A stretch of 64,000 bases of DNA from Desulfoscipio gibsoniae DSM 7213 (GCF_000233715.2 NC_021184.1:62001-126000); one strand, 5' to 3'; counted from the stretch's first letter, positions 34,551 to 43,740 are shown. Notes: generated by a model not told the origin, from the letters alone. Made by a program: numbers and translations.

Positions 34551-35153
34551 GTGGATGAAAACCATAAAATTGAGGAGATTTTGGCAAAAATATTGGATTA
34601 TCAGTCAAAGCACAAAGTAGATGATGATAGTATTTTAATAATGCTCAGTTTGCTTAACCTGATGGGCATGGTTAATGTTTTAAACCGCCGGGAGGAAAGC
34701 TGCGCCGCACCTACCGGGACAGGTACCGGTCTTGGAAATATAGAAGCGTTACTGGGACCGCTTATGGCTTTGATGGCTTCCGGTATGGGTAAGGGCGGGA
34801 GCGGCAGTGGGCAGGGATCCTTTAACCCGGCGGCATTACTGAGCCTGTTGAGTGGCGGCCTGGGAGGCGGCCAAAGCAAGGGGGCTGCACCTGACCTTTC
34901 CGCGCTATTTGGCCTCCTGGGCCCCTTACTGGGCATGGGGGCCGGCCAGCCGTCCGGTTCATCACCTGACCAGGTGAAGGGCGCTGGAAATGGATCTACT
35001 AAGTCGCAGCCCGTGCAGCGGGAGATAAATCTGGATGAAAAATATAAAACCCCCACCACTGGCGCGGCCAGCGCCGGGATTGATGCCGCGGGGGAAAAAA
35101 AGGAACGGCCACCCAAGCCCGGTGAAGTATTGAAATGGAAATTTGGGACATGA
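34551..35153 (+). CDS. Gly/Leu-rich protein, longer relative of the 33671 gene
   Basis: About 200 residues from GTG 34551. The N-terminal 50 residues match the 33671 protein. Then come two Gly/Leu/Met-rich hydrophobic stretches (NIEALLGPLMALMASGMGKG, LLSLLSGGLGGG, LLGPLLGMGAGQ) and a charged C-terminal tail. No enzymatic motif is visible. It resembles a surface- or coat-type low-complexity protein, but this is speculative. The open frame opposite is a shadow. Confidence 0.55.
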   Translation: MDENHKIEEILAKILDYQSKHKVDDDSILIMLSLLNLMGMVNVLNRREESCAAPTGTGTGLGNIEALLGPLMALMASGMGKGGSGSGQGSFNPAALLSLLSGGLGGGQSKGAAPDLSALFGLLGPLLGMGAGQPSGSSPDQVKGAGNGSTKSQPVQREINLDEKYKTPTTGAASAGIDAAGEKKERPPKPGEVLKWKFGT

Positions 35154-35183
35154 TAGACATAAAGGATAACCGGGGGTGATTGT

Positions 35184-35417
35184 TTGGGCGATAACGACAG
35201 AACTGTCCGAGAAACGGTTTGGGTGGGTGGATTGCACGACGCGGATGGCGGTCGAGAAATTGAACATAATTTAATCCAGGTGGACGGGGTGGAGCATGTA
35301 CAAGTTGAATTAAATGAAGGCGCGGTGACCGTTGATTACGACCCGGCGGTTATAAGTGGTGAATACTTGCGCCGGACCCTGAATTCCCTGGGCTATTCGC
35401 CATATGTACGCTATTAA
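35184..35417 (+). CDS. HMA-like small protein lacking the metal-binding CxxC
   Basis: 77 residues. The pattern (WVGGLHDADGGREIEHNLIQ, GVEHVQVELNEGAVTVDYDP, LRRTLNSLGYSP) is that of the ferredoxin-like heavy-metal-associated fold. The loop that normally holds GMTCxxC is GLHDADGGR, so the cysteines are absent and copper binding by that site is unlikely. TTG 35184 follows GGGGGTGAT. It ends just at an intrinsic terminator. Confidence 0.65.
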   Translation: MGDNDRTVRETVWVGGLHDADGGREIEHNLIQVDGVEHVQVELNEGAVTVDYDPAVISGEYLRRTLNSLGYSPYVRY

Positions 35418-35442
35418 GCGGGCTTTACGGGGCCCGCTTTTT
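35416..35442 (+). terminator. intrinsic terminator after the HMA-like gene
   Basis: AGCGGGC/GCCCGCT 7-bp stem and a T tract. Confidence 0.85.
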
Positions 35443-35477
35443 ACATTAAAGCAACCAATAATAAGGCAGGGATGTAC

Positions 35478-35924
35478 ATGAGTGCTAAGCTGTTGGCATT
35501 GCTGATCGCCGCTGCATCAGGGGTGGCCATGGCACTGCAGGGCTCGCTTAACGCTGCTTTAGGTAAGATAATCGGTCTATTGGAGACCACTTTCATAGTG
35601 CATTTGGTGGGTTTATTGGTAATTTTTTTGCTGTTGTTTGTGTTCCGCATGGGTGACGGTGACTGGCACCGCTATGCTGAAGCGCCCTGGTATACGTATC
35701 TTGGCGGTATACTGGGTGTGGTTATTGTATATTTAGTGGTGCGCTCCATTCCCGTTCTAGGGGTGGCGGTGGCTACCACCGCTATTATTGTGGGTCAGGT
35801 GCTGATGGCCTGCCTCGTAGATCATTTGGGGATGTTTGGCCTGGAAAGAGTGCCCTTTACCTGGTACCGGGTGGCCGGTACCGCTTTAATGGCCTCGGGC
35901 GCCTTTTTGCTATTAAAAAAGTGA
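35478..35924 (+). CDS. DMT-superfamily membrane protein of the DUF606/YdcZ type
   Basis: About 148 residues with five hydrophobic helices. ASGVAMALQGSLNAALG and VGLLVIFLLLFVF match the DUF606 group. Substrate unknown. ATG 35478 is better spaced from CAGGGA than the ATG at 35472. Its last bases overlap the end of the convergent ZIP gene by 12. Confidence 0.8.
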   Translation: MSAKLLALLIAAASGVAMALQGSLNAALGKIIGLLETTFIVHLVGLLVIFLLLFVFRMGDGDWHRYAEAPWYTYLGGILGVVIVYLVVRSIPVLGVAVATTAIIVGQVLMACLVDHLGMFGLERVPFTWYRVAGTALMASGAFLLLKK

Positions 35925-36632
35925 GTTTATCCGGAGCATAAAACAAAAGCCAATAGCCATACCGCACAGGGCAAAAATGCCGTGATTGCCCATTGAGGCA
36001 GGTACCAGCTTTTCAGTTACGATGAATATCATGGCACCGGCGGCAAGGGCTAAAAGCAGTGCATTAATAGCAGGTGAAGCTTGCAGTATAAATAAACCCA
36101 GCAATGTGCCCAGAGGGGTGACCAGGCTAATTAAGGCATTGAGGGTAATTACCCGGCCGCCGCCCATGCCGCTGGCCCTTAAAGGGGCCGCGGTGGCCAT
36201 GCCCTCCGGTATATTGTGCAGTCCAATGGCCAGGGCCAGCATTGGCCCCAGTTGTGCCGAAGCCGAGTAACCCGCGGCTATGGCGATACCTTCGGGCAGA
36301 TCATGCATAGCGATGCCCAGAGCAATTAAATAACCCATACGCAAGTAAACCTGACTGGTATGGCGGCCGGGCATTAATTTAGTAAGTAAAAAGTCAAGGC
36401 CGTTTACCAGTAAAAAGCCGCCGGCAAAACCCAGCAGGCAAATACCCGGGCTGCCGTAGGCCAGTGATGTAGGCAGTAGATCCATCATGACCACAGCTGC
36501 CATTACACCCGAAGCAAGCCCCAGTAATAGCGCCAGCATCCATTCCTTCATTTGTCCAAAAAGCATTATTACTGCTGCACCCAGGCAGGTGCCCAGTCCG
36601 GCGATAAGGGCATGAATTAGTATATTAATCAA
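35913..36632 (-). CDS. ZIP-family metal transporter
   Basis: This 239-residue protein has about eight membrane helices. The ZIP signatures HDLPEGIAIA and HNIPEGMATA supply the metal-binding histidine and glutamate residues; the loop LMPGRHTSQ follows helix 3. It imports divalent metal such as Zn(II) into the cytoplasm. It is read on the minus strand 18 bases after the L,D-transpeptidase gene, so the two form one operon. Confidence 0.9.
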   Translation of the reverse strand: MINILIHALIAGLGTCLGAAVIMLFGQMKEWMLALLLGLASGVMAAVVMMDLLPTSLAYGSPGICLLGFAGGFLLVNGLDFLLTKLMPGRHTSQVYLRMGYLIALGIAMHDLPEGIAIAAGYSASAQLGPMLALAIGLHNIPEGMATAAPLRASGMGGGRVITLNALISLVTPLGTLLGLFILQASPAINALLLALAAGAMIFIVTEKLVPASMGNHGIFALCGMAIGFCFMLRINSLF

Positions 36633-36650
36633 TTAATCACCTTCACAATA

Positions 36651-37223
36651 TTAGGGAATGGTAATAATTTGCCCTATGGCTATCCGGTTGGGATTGGTGA
36701 TATTGTTGATGGCAATTAGTGTTTCCAGTGTTGTATTAAAGGATTGTGCTATTTTCCACAGGGTATCACCGGGCTGAACTGTATATGTTTTGCCGTTTCC
36801 GCCTCCGGCGCTGTTGCTTTCGGTAGCGGGTTTGAAAGCGGGAACCGCGTCTGTTTGGTAGCGGCTGTATATATGCACCGGGGTACCGATAGGTATTTGG
36901 GGGAAAAGTTCTTCGACGTGGTGGTTATGCATACGGATACAGCCCAGCGATACGGCCTGCCCGATGGATGAAGGGTTGTTGTTGCCATGAATACCGTAAT
37001 TACCGCCGGGGATGGTTAGTCCCATCCAGCGGGTTCCCAGAACGCCTCCGGGATTGACTGTTTTATTCTTGACCTTGTAATTGCCCGGTGGGGTGGGAGT
37101 GGAAGGCTTACCCACCGCTACGGGGTATTCTTTAATTAGCCGCTCTCCGTTATAATAATATAATTTGCGAATGACCGTATTAATGGACAAGCGGCTGCCG
37201 GCCTCTAGTTTGGAAGGCGCCAA
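36651..37223 (-). CDS. L,D-transpeptidase with C-terminal LysM
   Basis: 190 residues. The YkuD domain includes the catalytic motif HGNNNPSSIGQAVSLGCIRM with the histidine and cysteine of the active site. A C-terminal LysM follows (YTVQPGDTLWKIAQSFNTT). No signal peptide is seen at the N terminus, so location is uncertain; some spore-associated Ldts lack one. The start TTG 37223 is behind AAAGGAG on the minus strand. It makes 3-3 cross-links or other L,D-bonds in peptidoglycan. Confidence 0.88.
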   Translation of the reverse strand: MAPSKLEAGSRLSINTVIRKLYYYNGERLIKEYPVAVGKPSTPTPPGNYKVKNKTVNPGGVLGTRWMGLTIPGGNYGIHGNNNPSSIGQAVSLGCIRMHNHHVEELFPQIPIGTPVHIYSRYQTDAVPAFKPATESNSAGGGNGKTYTVQPGDTLWKIAQSFNTTLETLIAINNITNPNRIAIGQIITIP

Positions 37224-37280
37224 ATAACCACACTCCTTTTACGTATATGCTCCATCCTTCAAAGCTTTGCACTTTTGGTA

Positions 37281-37338
37281 GGTGCCGGGTGTTGAAAGTT
37301 GTAAAATCTATGATTTTCAACTTTCAACACCCGGCACC
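37281..37338. repeat. palindrome, dispersed repeat copy 2
   Basis: The outer arm GGTGCCGGGTGTTGAAAG and its inverse CTTTCAACACCCGGCACC flank an inner stem that differs from copy 1 (28251) but still pairs apart from a one-base bulge. It lies in front of ispE. Confidence 0.85.
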
Positions 37339-37407
37339 AAAGATACCTTGACCAATACTCACTTAAATGTATGTAATAGTTTGGACAAAAATGTCTTAAC
37401 ACAGTAC

Positions 37408-37436
37408 TTGTCCTTCCGGCATTTTTTGGATATACT
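37408..37436 (+). promoter_or_regulatory. sigma-A-type promoter of ispE
   Basis: TTGTCC (37408-37413) and TATACT (37431-37436) are 17 bases apart. Confidence 0.65.
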
Positions 37437-37478
37437 AAAAACCATTAACGATACGTAAAGGATTTGGTGAAATAAAAA

Positions 37479-38330
37479 ATGCTGGTTAAGGCATATGCCA
37501 AGATCAACCTGCTTCTTGATGTATTGGGCACAAGACCGGATGGATATCATGAACTGGTCACCGTTATGCAGACCCTGGAACTGCATGATACAGTGGTTAT
37601 TACTAAAGCCAGGGAGATTGAACTTATTGTAGAGGGGGCTGATTTGCCCTGCGGCCGGGATAACCTGGCCTTTCGGGCGGCCGATTTGTTGCGTCGCCAG
37701 GTAGGCTATGCCGGGGGTGCCAGTATTAAACTAATTAAACGGATTCCCCTGGCTGCCGGGTTGGCCGGGGGATCGGCGGACGCAGCTGCGGTTTTGTGCG
37801 GTTTGAATAGTCTCTGGGGCTTGGGCATGAGAATGGGTAAACTGTTGGACCTGGGAGCCGTTATTGGTTCGGATGTGCCCTTTTGTCTGCAAGGCGGCAC
37901 GGCCTTGGTGAGGGGACGTGGTGAAAGGGTTGATCCGTTGCCCGGTTTGCCATCGCTTGGTGTGGTGCTGGCCAAGCCTTGCTTCGGGGTAAGTACGGCA
38001 GAGGTGTATCATCGATATGACGATATTGAAAATCCGCTGCATCCTGACAGCCAGGGTATGTTGCAGTCTGTGCGTGGGGGCGATGTGAGTGGTTTAGTTG
38101 CTTGTCTGGGTAACGCCTTGGAGCAGGTTACTTCTTCTATGCACCCGGAAATCGAACATATTAAAAGTATTTTAGCTGCTACCGGTGCCTTGGGTGTTTT
38201 GATGAGCGGCAGTGGACCTACTGTATTTGGTTTGTTTGACAACGAAACTGCGGCGCGGCAGGCAGCGGGCAGGTTGAAAAATGGCAACTTTGGGGTTTGG
38301 GTTACCAATTTTTATGACCCCCGAAGCTGA
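37479..38330 (+). CDS. ispE: 4-diphosphocytidyl-2-C-methyl-D-erythritol kinase
   Basis: GHMP kinase of the MEP isoprenoid pathway, 283 residues. KAYAKINLLLDVLGTRPDGYHEL is the N-terminal signature. PLAAGLAGGSADAAAVL is the ATP-binding loop and MSGSGPTVFGLF the third GHMP motif. ATG 37479. In B. subtilis ispE is also near purR and spoVG, so location agrees. Confidence 0.95.
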   Translation: MLVKAYAKINLLLDVLGTRPDGYHELVTVMQTLELHDTVVITKAREIELIVEGADLPCGRDNLAFRAADLLRRQVGYAGGASIKLIKRIPLAAGLAGGSADAAAVLCGLNSLWGLGMRMGKLLDLGAVIGSDVPFCLQGGTALVRGRGERVDPLPGLPSLGVVLAKPCFGVSTAEVYHRYDDIENPLHPDSQGMLQSVRGGDVSGLVACLGNALEQVTSSMHPEIEHIKSILAATGALGVLMSGSGPTVFGLFDNETAARQAAGRLKNGNFGVWVTNFYDPRS

Positions 38331-38402
38331 TGGGCGAAGCCTTGCGGGTTGAATTGAAATAGTGGTAAAATGTATTAAACTACTTAAAAGGGGCGGGGGA
38401 AT

Positions 38403-39089
38403 TTGAACGAACCGAAATTAATACCGATTAAACTAGATAACTATAAACCCCTGCGGGAAATAGTATTTGAAACTCTACGGGAGGCAATCATTCAGGGACG
38501 CCTTGCGCCAGGGGAGCGACTAATGGAAATCCAGCTGGCCGAAGAAATGGGGGTTAGCCGCACCCCGGTGCGGGAGGCCATCAGGAAACTGGAACTGGAA
38601 GGTTTTGTCGTCATGGTTCCGCGCAAGGGGGCTTATGTGGCGGGCATTTCCGTAAAGGATATCGTAGATGTTTTCGAGGTGCGGGCCGCGCTGGAAGCAC
38701 TGGCTGCAGGCCTGGCCGCGGAAAGGGCTACTGCCGAGGAGCTTGAAGAAATGGAGCGGGCTTCGCTGCATATTTACGAAGCGGGCGATGGCCAGATAGA
38801 TAGTATAGTTGAAAGGGATACTAATTTTCATAATTTAATCTATAGAGCCAGCCGCAATCAGCGTTTGGTACAAATAATCACTCTTTTAAAAGAGCAGATA
38901 CAGCGTTTCCGTACAGCGTCACTATCTCAACCCGGACGTTTGAAACATGCCGTTGATGAGCACAAGGCCATTATTGAGGCTATAAGTGACCGAAATGCGG
39001 AATTGGCATACCATCTGGCACGGGAACATATTGAAACTGCTGAACAGACTTTCCTTAATGCATTGGGGGAGGTAAAAAAAGGTGATTGA
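38403..39089 (+). CDS. GntR-family regulator (FCD domain)
   Basis: 228 residues, similar in layout to the regulator at 6271. The N-terminal winged helix contains LAEEMGVSRTPVREAIRKLE; an FCD domain follows with histidines that commonly bind metal (FHNLIYRASRN and AREHIETAEQ). TTG 38403 lies behind GGGGCGGGG. It overlaps the next gene by 8 bases, so they are translationally coupled. Target unknown. Confidence 0.88.
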   Translation: MNEPKLIPIKLDNYKPLREIVFETLREAIIQGRLAPGERLMEIQLAEEMGVSRTPVREAIRKLELEGFVVMVPRKGAYVAGISVKDIVDVFEVRAALEALAAGLAAERATAEELEEMERASLHIYEAGDGQIDSIVERDTNFHNLIYRASRNQRLVQIITLLKEQIQRFRTASLSQPGRLKHAVDEHKAIIEAISDRNAELAYHLAREHIETAEQTFLNALGEVKKGD

Positions 39090-39840
39090 TGCTCTAGTGC
39101 TGGCCGGTAGCCCTAATAACGGTGCTTTAAGGGAGTGCAGCGCCGCCAGGTATGAAGCTATGATTGATATCAAGGGTAAATTGATGGTGGAATATGTGGT
39201 GGATGCACTCAGGCAATGTGATCGTATCGGGCGGATAGCCATTGTTGGCCCTCGAACTGAGCTGGCGGCGCACTTTAATTGCGGCAAGCGAGAGATACTG
39301 GTGGAGCATGGTGGTCATCTCACTGAAAATGTGCTGCGGGGCCTGCAAGGACTTCCCGGTGCCCAAAGGGTATTGCTGCTTACCTCTGATATTCCGCTGA
39401 TTACCCGGCGAGCCATTGAAAACTTTATCGATCTCTGTGGTGATGAGCAAGCTGATTTGTATTACCCCGTAGTGCCCAGGGAAGTGGTTGAAAAACGGTA
39501 TTCCACTACCAGGCGCACTTATGTGCAATTAAAAGAGGGTATTTATACAGGGGGCAATATTTTTTTATTTAACCCGGGTATTGTGGAAGAATGCATGCCC
39601 CGGGGGCAAAAGCTGGTTGACGCTCGAAAAAGCCCGTTAAAGCTTTGCCGTCTGGTGGGTCTGTTATTTTTAATTAAGTTTTTAATGAAGAATATTTCAT
39701 TGCAGGAGGCACAAAAAAAAGTATCGCTGCTGCTCGGTATTAAGGGGCGGGTGGTGATTAGCCCCTTCCCTGAAGTAGGGGTGGATGTGGATAAGCCCAG
39801 CGACCTTGAGTTGGTGAATAAACAATTGGGATTGGCCTGA
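39082..39840 (+). CDS. MobA-like nucleotidyltransferase family protein
   Basis: 252 residues. The N-terminal LVLAGSPNN with LLLTSDIPLITRRAIENF (the metal-binding aspartate) places it in the NTP-transferase superfamily with MobA and GlmU. The usual loop GxGxRM is replaced by AGSPNNGALRECSA, so it is an unusual member. The second half has YTGGNIFLFNPGI and VGVDVDKPSDLEL. It overlaps the GntR regulator by 8 bases and sits beside spoVG-glmU. Substrate unknown. Confidence 0.78.
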   Translation: MIDALVLAGSPNNGALRECSAARYEAMIDIKGKLMVEYVVDALRQCDRIGRIAIVGPRTELAAHFNCGKREILVEHGGHLTENVLRGLQGLPGAQRVLLLTSDIPLITRRAIENFIDLCGDEQADLYYPVVPREVVEKRYSTTRRTYVQLKEGIYTGGNIFLFNPGIVEECMPRGQKLVDARKSPLKLCRLVGLLFLIKFLMKNISLQEAQKKVSLLLGIKGRVVISPFPEVGVDVDKPSDLELVNKQLGLA

Positions 39841-39845
39841 TAAAA

Positions 39846-39879
39846 AGCCCCGCGTGTATAATAAGCAGCGGGGTTTTTT
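39846..39879 (+). terminator. intrinsic terminator upstream of spoVG
   Basis: CCCCGC/GCGGGG core stem and TTTTTT. Confidence 0.8.
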
Positions 39880-39946
39880 GTGCCCTGAGTGTTATAAAAT
39901 TATGTCCAATTTTTTTAATTAAATTTTCCAATATTATTGTACATTT

Positions 39947-39974
39947 GCAGGGATTTTTATCTATTTGTAGAAGG
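39947..39974 (+). promoter_or_regulatory. sigma-H-like promoter of spoVG
   Basis: GCAGGGATTTT and GTAGAAGG resemble the sigma-H elements (RnAGGAWWW ... RnnGAAT) and the B. subtilis spoVG promoter. AT-rich DNA precedes them. Confidence 0.5.
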
Positions 39975-40023
39975 TTTTATGATAAAACTTGGCATAAATG
40001 GTTAACTGGAAGGTGGTGAATGC

Positions 40024-40278
40024 ATGAATGTTACCGATGTGCGGGTGCGCAAAGTGTTGACCGAGGGAAAAATGAAGGCAATTGTTTCGGTAACCTTGGA
40101 TGATATGTTTGTCATTCATGATGTCAAAGTAGTGGAAGGTCAAAACGGGTTGTTTGTGGCCATGCCCAGCCGTAAAACCCCAGGTGGTGAATTTAGAGAT
40201 ATAGCCCACCCTATTAATACCTTCGCCCGGGAAATAATTCAGGACGCGGTACTCAAAGCTTATAATGAAGCTATATAA
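40024..40278 (+). CDS. spoVG: septation and RNA-binding regulator SpoVG
   Basis: This 84-residue protein is nearly identical in pattern to Spo[31 protein letters not shown] and [19 protein letters not shown]. It binds nucleic acids and affects septation, virulence and sporulation genes in Firmicutes. ATG 40024 follows GGAAGGTGGTG. It has a sigma-H-like promoter and its own terminator. Next comes glmU, as in B. subtilis. Confidence 0.96.
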   Translation: MNVTDVRVRKVLTEGKMKAIVSVTLDDMFVIHDVKVVEGQNGLFVAMPSRKTPGGEFRDIAHPINTFAREIIQDAVLKAYNEAI

Positions 40279-40305
40279 TAACAAAGAAGGCTATATATAA
40301 TAATA

Positions 40306-40332
40306 AAAGAGAGCTTAAATGCTCTCTTTTTT
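40306..40332 (+). terminator. intrinsic terminator after spoVG
   Basis: AAAGAGAGC/GCTCTCTTT 9-bp stem and TTTT. Confidence 0.88.
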
Positions 40333-40404
40333 AACTATAGGCTTAATATTTGATTTCAGCTGACTCAAATATTTGTCATTGTGAAAGGGAATAACATTTT
40401 TTTG

Positions 40405-40433
40405 TTGAATTAAAACAGCGTGTGCCATAATAT
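40405..40433 (+). promoter_or_regulatory. sigma-A-type promoter of glmU-prs
   Basis: TTGAAT (40405-40410) and TAATAT (40428-40433), 17-base spacer. Confidence 0.65.
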
Positions 40434-40473
40434 ATGTACACGATAATATGACCACTAGGAGGTTTTTGGCTAC

Positions 40474-41853
40474 ATGCGGTTAGCAGCGGTAATACTGGCG
40501 GCAGGCAAGGGAACCAGAATGAAGTCAGGTTTACCCAAGGTCTTACACCAAGTGTGTGGGCGGGCCATGGTGGAGCATGTGCTCCTGGCAGTGCAAAAAG
40601 TAGGTGTTCAGAAAACCGTTTTAGTGGTGGGCCATCAAGGTGAATTAGTGGCGGAGATGGTGGGTGATCAGGTAGAAACAGCCTACCAGGCGGAGCAACT
40701 GGGTACGGCCCACGCACTGCTGCAGTGCCGCGATGCTCTTAAGGATTTTAATGGTGATATACTGGTGGTTTGTGGAGACACACCGCTGCTGCGGCACCAA
40801 ACACTGTCCCAATTGTATACTGAACACAGTCGCAGTGGGTTTGCAGCTACCGTGCTGACAGCGGATTTGAGCGACCCTGCCGGTTATGGGCGGATTATTC
40901 GCAGTACCACTGGTGGTATATTGAAAATCGTAGAGCAAAAGGATGCCACCCCCGCCGAACTGTTAGTTTCGGAGATCAATACCGGTGTTTATTGCTTTAA
41001 AGCCGACGGGTTATTTGAAGCACTGTCGGAGATTAGATCTGACAATGCTCAGGGCGAATATTACCTAACGGATATAATTGAATACTATATCTCCCGGGGT
41101 GACTCTGTGGGCGCTGTATTCGCGGGTGATGCTGCTGAAATTATAGGCGTAAATGACCGTTGTCAGTTGGCAGTGGTGGAAAAGGTGTTGCGCCGGCGTA
41201 TTCTGGACAAGCTGATGATGTCTGGGGTTACAATTATGGACCCCGCATCAATCTTTATAGATGATACTGTACATATTGGACCGGATTCCATTATATACCC
41301 TTTTACCTTTATAGAAGGAAAATCGAAAATTGGCGAGAATTGTACTATAGGACCATCATCCAGGTTGGTCAATGTCTCTTTGGGGAGCCGGGTCAACGTG
41401 CAGAACTCGGTAATTACCGAAAGTCGGGTGGGGGATGGGTGCAATATCGGTCCCTTTGCTTATATTCGCCCGGGATGCGTGTTGGAAAAGGACGTCAAAG
41501 TAGGAGATTTTGTGGAGCTTAAAAATTCCCACCTCGGTGAGGGTAGTAAAGTACCGCACCTGAGTTACGTGGGTGATGCCGAGGTGGGGCGGGGATCAAA
41601 CATTGGTGCCGGCACCATTACTTGCAACTACGATGGTGAAAAGAAATCATCCACAAAAATTGGTGCATATGCTTTCATCGGCAGTAACACTAACTTGGTG
41701 GCTCCAGTGGTGGTTGGTGATGGTGCCATAACCGGAGCAGGTTCCACTATCACCAAAGATGTGCCCCCCGGTGCGCTGGGTGTAGCCCGGGATAAACAGA
41801 AAAATATTGAAGGCTGGGCTCAAAAAAGAAAAAAATTATCCGGAAAAAAATAA
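40474..41853 (+). CDS. glmU: bifunctional GlcNAc-1-P uridyltransferase/GlcN-1-P acetyltransferase
   Basis: 459 residues. The N-terminal uridyltransferase has [19 protein letters not shown] and VVCGDTPLL. The C-terminal left-handed beta-helix has hexapeptide repeats ([28 protein letters not shown]). It makes UDP-GlcNAc for peptidoglycan. ATG 40474 follows AGGAGG. The prs gene follows 28 bases later. Confidence 0.96.
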   Translation: MRLAAVILAAGKGTRMKSGLPKVLHQVCGRAMVEHVLLAVQKVGVQKTVLVVGHQGELVAEMVGDQVETAYQAEQLGTAHALLQCRDALKDFNGDILVVCGDTPLLRHQTLSQLYTEHSRSGFAATVLTADLSDPAGYGRIIRSTTGGILKIVEQKDATPAELLVSEINTGVYCFKADGLFEALSEIRSDNAQGEYYLTDIIEYYISRGDSVGAVFAGDAAEIIGVNDRCQLAVVEKVLRRRILDKLMMSGVTIMDPASIFIDDTVHIGPDSIIYPFTFIEGKSKIGENCTIGPSSRLVNVSLGSRVNVQNSVITESRVGDGCNIGPFAYIRPGCVLEKDVKVGDFVELKNSHLGEGSKVPHLSYVGDAEVGRGSNIGAGTITCNYDGEKKSSTKIGAYAFIGSNTNLVAPVVVGDGAITGAGSTITKDVPPGALGVARDKQKNIEGWAQKRKKLSGKK

Positions 41854-41881
41854 GAAATATATTTTTTGGAGGTACGCGCAC

Positions 41882-42826
41882 ATGCCATCCCGACAACGGC
41901 TGAAAATTTTTACCGGGAACGCCAACTTTGCCTTGGCGGAGGAGATTGCTCACTATCTTGGTGTTTCCGTGGGAGCTGCCAAGGTCACTCGTTTTAGCGA
42001 TGGGGAAATACAGGTTAAAATAAATGAAAGCGTGCGGGGAGCAGATGTTTTTATTATTCAACCCACCTGCGAGCCGGTAAACGAGCATTTAATGGAGTTG
42101 CTTGTTATGGTGGATGCCGTGCGCAGGGCATCGGCCCGCAGGATTACCGCAGTAACTCCCTATTACGGGTATGCTCGGCAGGATCGTAAGGCCCGGGCCC
42201 GCGATCCCATCACTGCCAAACTGGTTGCTAATTTAATAACTGCCAGTGGTGCCCGCCGGGTTATTACCATGGATTTACATGCCGGGCAGATCCAGGGCTT
42301 TTTTGATATACCGGTAGATCATCTACCTGGTGTACCCCTATTGGCCCAGTATTTTATGCAGCAGAAAGTGGACAATGTAGTGGTGGTAAGTCCTGATTTG
42401 GGCGGTGTGCAGCGGGCCAGGGATTTAGCGGAAAGAATCGGTGCCCCCATTGCCATTATCGATAAAAGACGTCCTGAACCCAATGTGGCTGAAATAATGA
42501 ATATTATCGGTGACATTCGCGGTAAGAAAGTAATTATGATTGATGATATTATAGACACGGCCGGTACTATTACTCAGGGAGCAGCGGCTCTTAAAAAATG
42601 GGGGGCGGAGGATATTTATGTTTGTTGTACTCACCCCGTACTCAGCGGCCCTGCGGTGGAGCGGTTGGCCGGCGCGCCCATCAGAGAGGTGCTGGTTACC
42701 AATACTATTCCCCTGCCGGAAAGTAAAGTGATAAATAAAATTAAAATACTTTCGGTGGCACCGCTTTTGGGAGAGGCTATTATTCGCATACATGAGGATT
42801 TATCGGTAAGTAAACTTTTTGACTGA
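41882..42826 (+). CDS. prs: ribose-phosphate pyrophosphokinase
   Basis: About 314 residues, the normal length. It has [35 protein letters not shown] (ATP/flexible loop) and [18 protein letters not shown] (PRPP-binding loop). ATG 41882 follows GGAGG; the frame runs back to 41807 inside glmU without an SD. It makes PRPP for nucleotide, His and Trp synthesis. Confidence 0.96.
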   Translation: MPSRQRLKIFTGNANFALAEEIAHYLGVSVGAAKVTRFSDGEIQVKINESVRGADVFIIQPTCEPVNEHLMELLVMVDAVRRASARRITAVTPYYGYARQDRKARARDPITAKLVANLITASGARRVITMDLHAGQIQGFFDIPVDHLPGVPLLAQYFMQQKVDNVVVVSPDLGGVQRARDLAERIGAPIAIIDKRRPEPNVAEIMNIIGDIRGKKVIMIDDIIDTAGTITQGAAALKKWGAEDIYVCCTHPVLSGPAVERLAGAPIREVLVTNTIPLPESKVINKIKILSVAPLLGEAIIRIHEDLSVSKLFD

Positions 42827-42852
42827 ATAAGCCCCGTTTAACGGGGCTTATT
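42826..42852. terminator. bidirectional terminator between prs and the PRC-barrel gene
   Basis: AATAAGCCCCGT/ACGGGGCTTATT, a 12-bp stem with a 3-base loop, flanked by an A/T-rich run on both sides between convergent genes. Confidence 0.85.
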
Positions 42853-42869
42853 ATTTGGCGTTGGCCGGG

Positions 42870-43634
42870 TTAATTTTTATGGGGTGGGTTATTGGGTGCT
42901 GTGGGTTCCTCCGGCTGTTCAATGGGCGCTAAATGATCTATTTGCTCCTTAGTTTCGGTGATAGGTTCATCAATCGGGGGAGTGTTTTCGTCGCTGGTTT
43001 TTTTACTGCGTTTAATCTTAATGATAGAACTGTTTACATTAGAACCCAGTTCCCGTGTTTTTTGTACAGTTGACTCCCATATGTGGCTTGTGGATTCCCT
43101 TACACCGCGCAATTTTTCCTGTAAACCCCCGTCCAGTTTGACTGCTTCATCCAATGCTTGATCTGAGCAGACGATCATATCTTTACCTATGGTAAGGACA
43201 TGATTAATATCTAAAAAGGCTTTGCCGCTGAATAGGCCATTCATAAAACTACCGCTAAACTCCATGCCGATCATTTCCCCCGAAGCCATATTTACGTAAT
43301 AATCATCTGCTTCACCCAGCAGGGTGCCGCTTTCGGTTACGATACGGGCACCGTTTACTTTAACTTTATTTTTTGTCAGGCTGATTATTTCCGGCAGGTT
43401 GGTACCTTTTTGCACCATGGTGCCGTGCTTAATCGTGACAGCGTCTTCGCCTACACTGTGGACATTGATGTAAGGAATGAATTTTTGATCGTTGAACCAA
43501 CCTTTTTGTTCTATCATCAGGGCAGCCACCCTTTTTAACCCGGGATCAATCACCAGGCCTTTGATGATGCCGATTTGCTGACCCTCTTCCAGGCTTATTA
43601 CCGGCATGGATATAAATTGTTTGCTTTTGCGCAT
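42870..43634 (-). CDS. PRC-barrel domain protein
   Basis: About 254 residues. Two PRC-barrel domains are seen (KSKQFISMPVISLEEGQQIG followed by DPGLKRVAALMI; and VNGARIVTESGTLLGEADDYYV). A basic segment (IIKIKRSKKTSDEN) and a Pro/Glu-rich acidic tail follow. ATG 43634 is chosen; GTG 43643 is too near the SD AGGGGGTG. It is convergent with prs and divergent from rplY, an arrangement known in Peptococcaceae. Role unknown. Confidence 0.8.
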   Translation of the reverse strand: MRKSKQFISMPVISLEEGQQIGIIKGLVIDPGLKRVAALMIEQKGWFNDQKFIPYINVHSVGEDAVTIKHGTMVQKGTNLPEIISLTKNKVKVNGARIVTESGTLLGEADDYYVNMASGEMIGMEFSGSFMNGLFSGKAFLDINHVLTIGKDMIVCSDQALDEAVKLDGGLQEKLRGVRESTSHIWESTVQKTRELGSNVNSSIIKIKRSKKTSDENTPPIDEPITETKEQIDHLAPIEQPEEPTAPNNPPHKN

Positions 43635-43740
43635 TATTAACACACCCCCTGTGCGCCTTAATTATTATACTTAATGTTATGTTGATGGCAGGCATGATAT
43701 AACCGCTAAAAGGGAATATTATCCTAGAGGAGGTTTGAAA

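Noticed and set aside
34601-35116. 171-codon Pro-rich frame opposite the 34551 gene
   Set aside because: Pro-rich mirror of the Gly-rich coding strand; no SD or motif.
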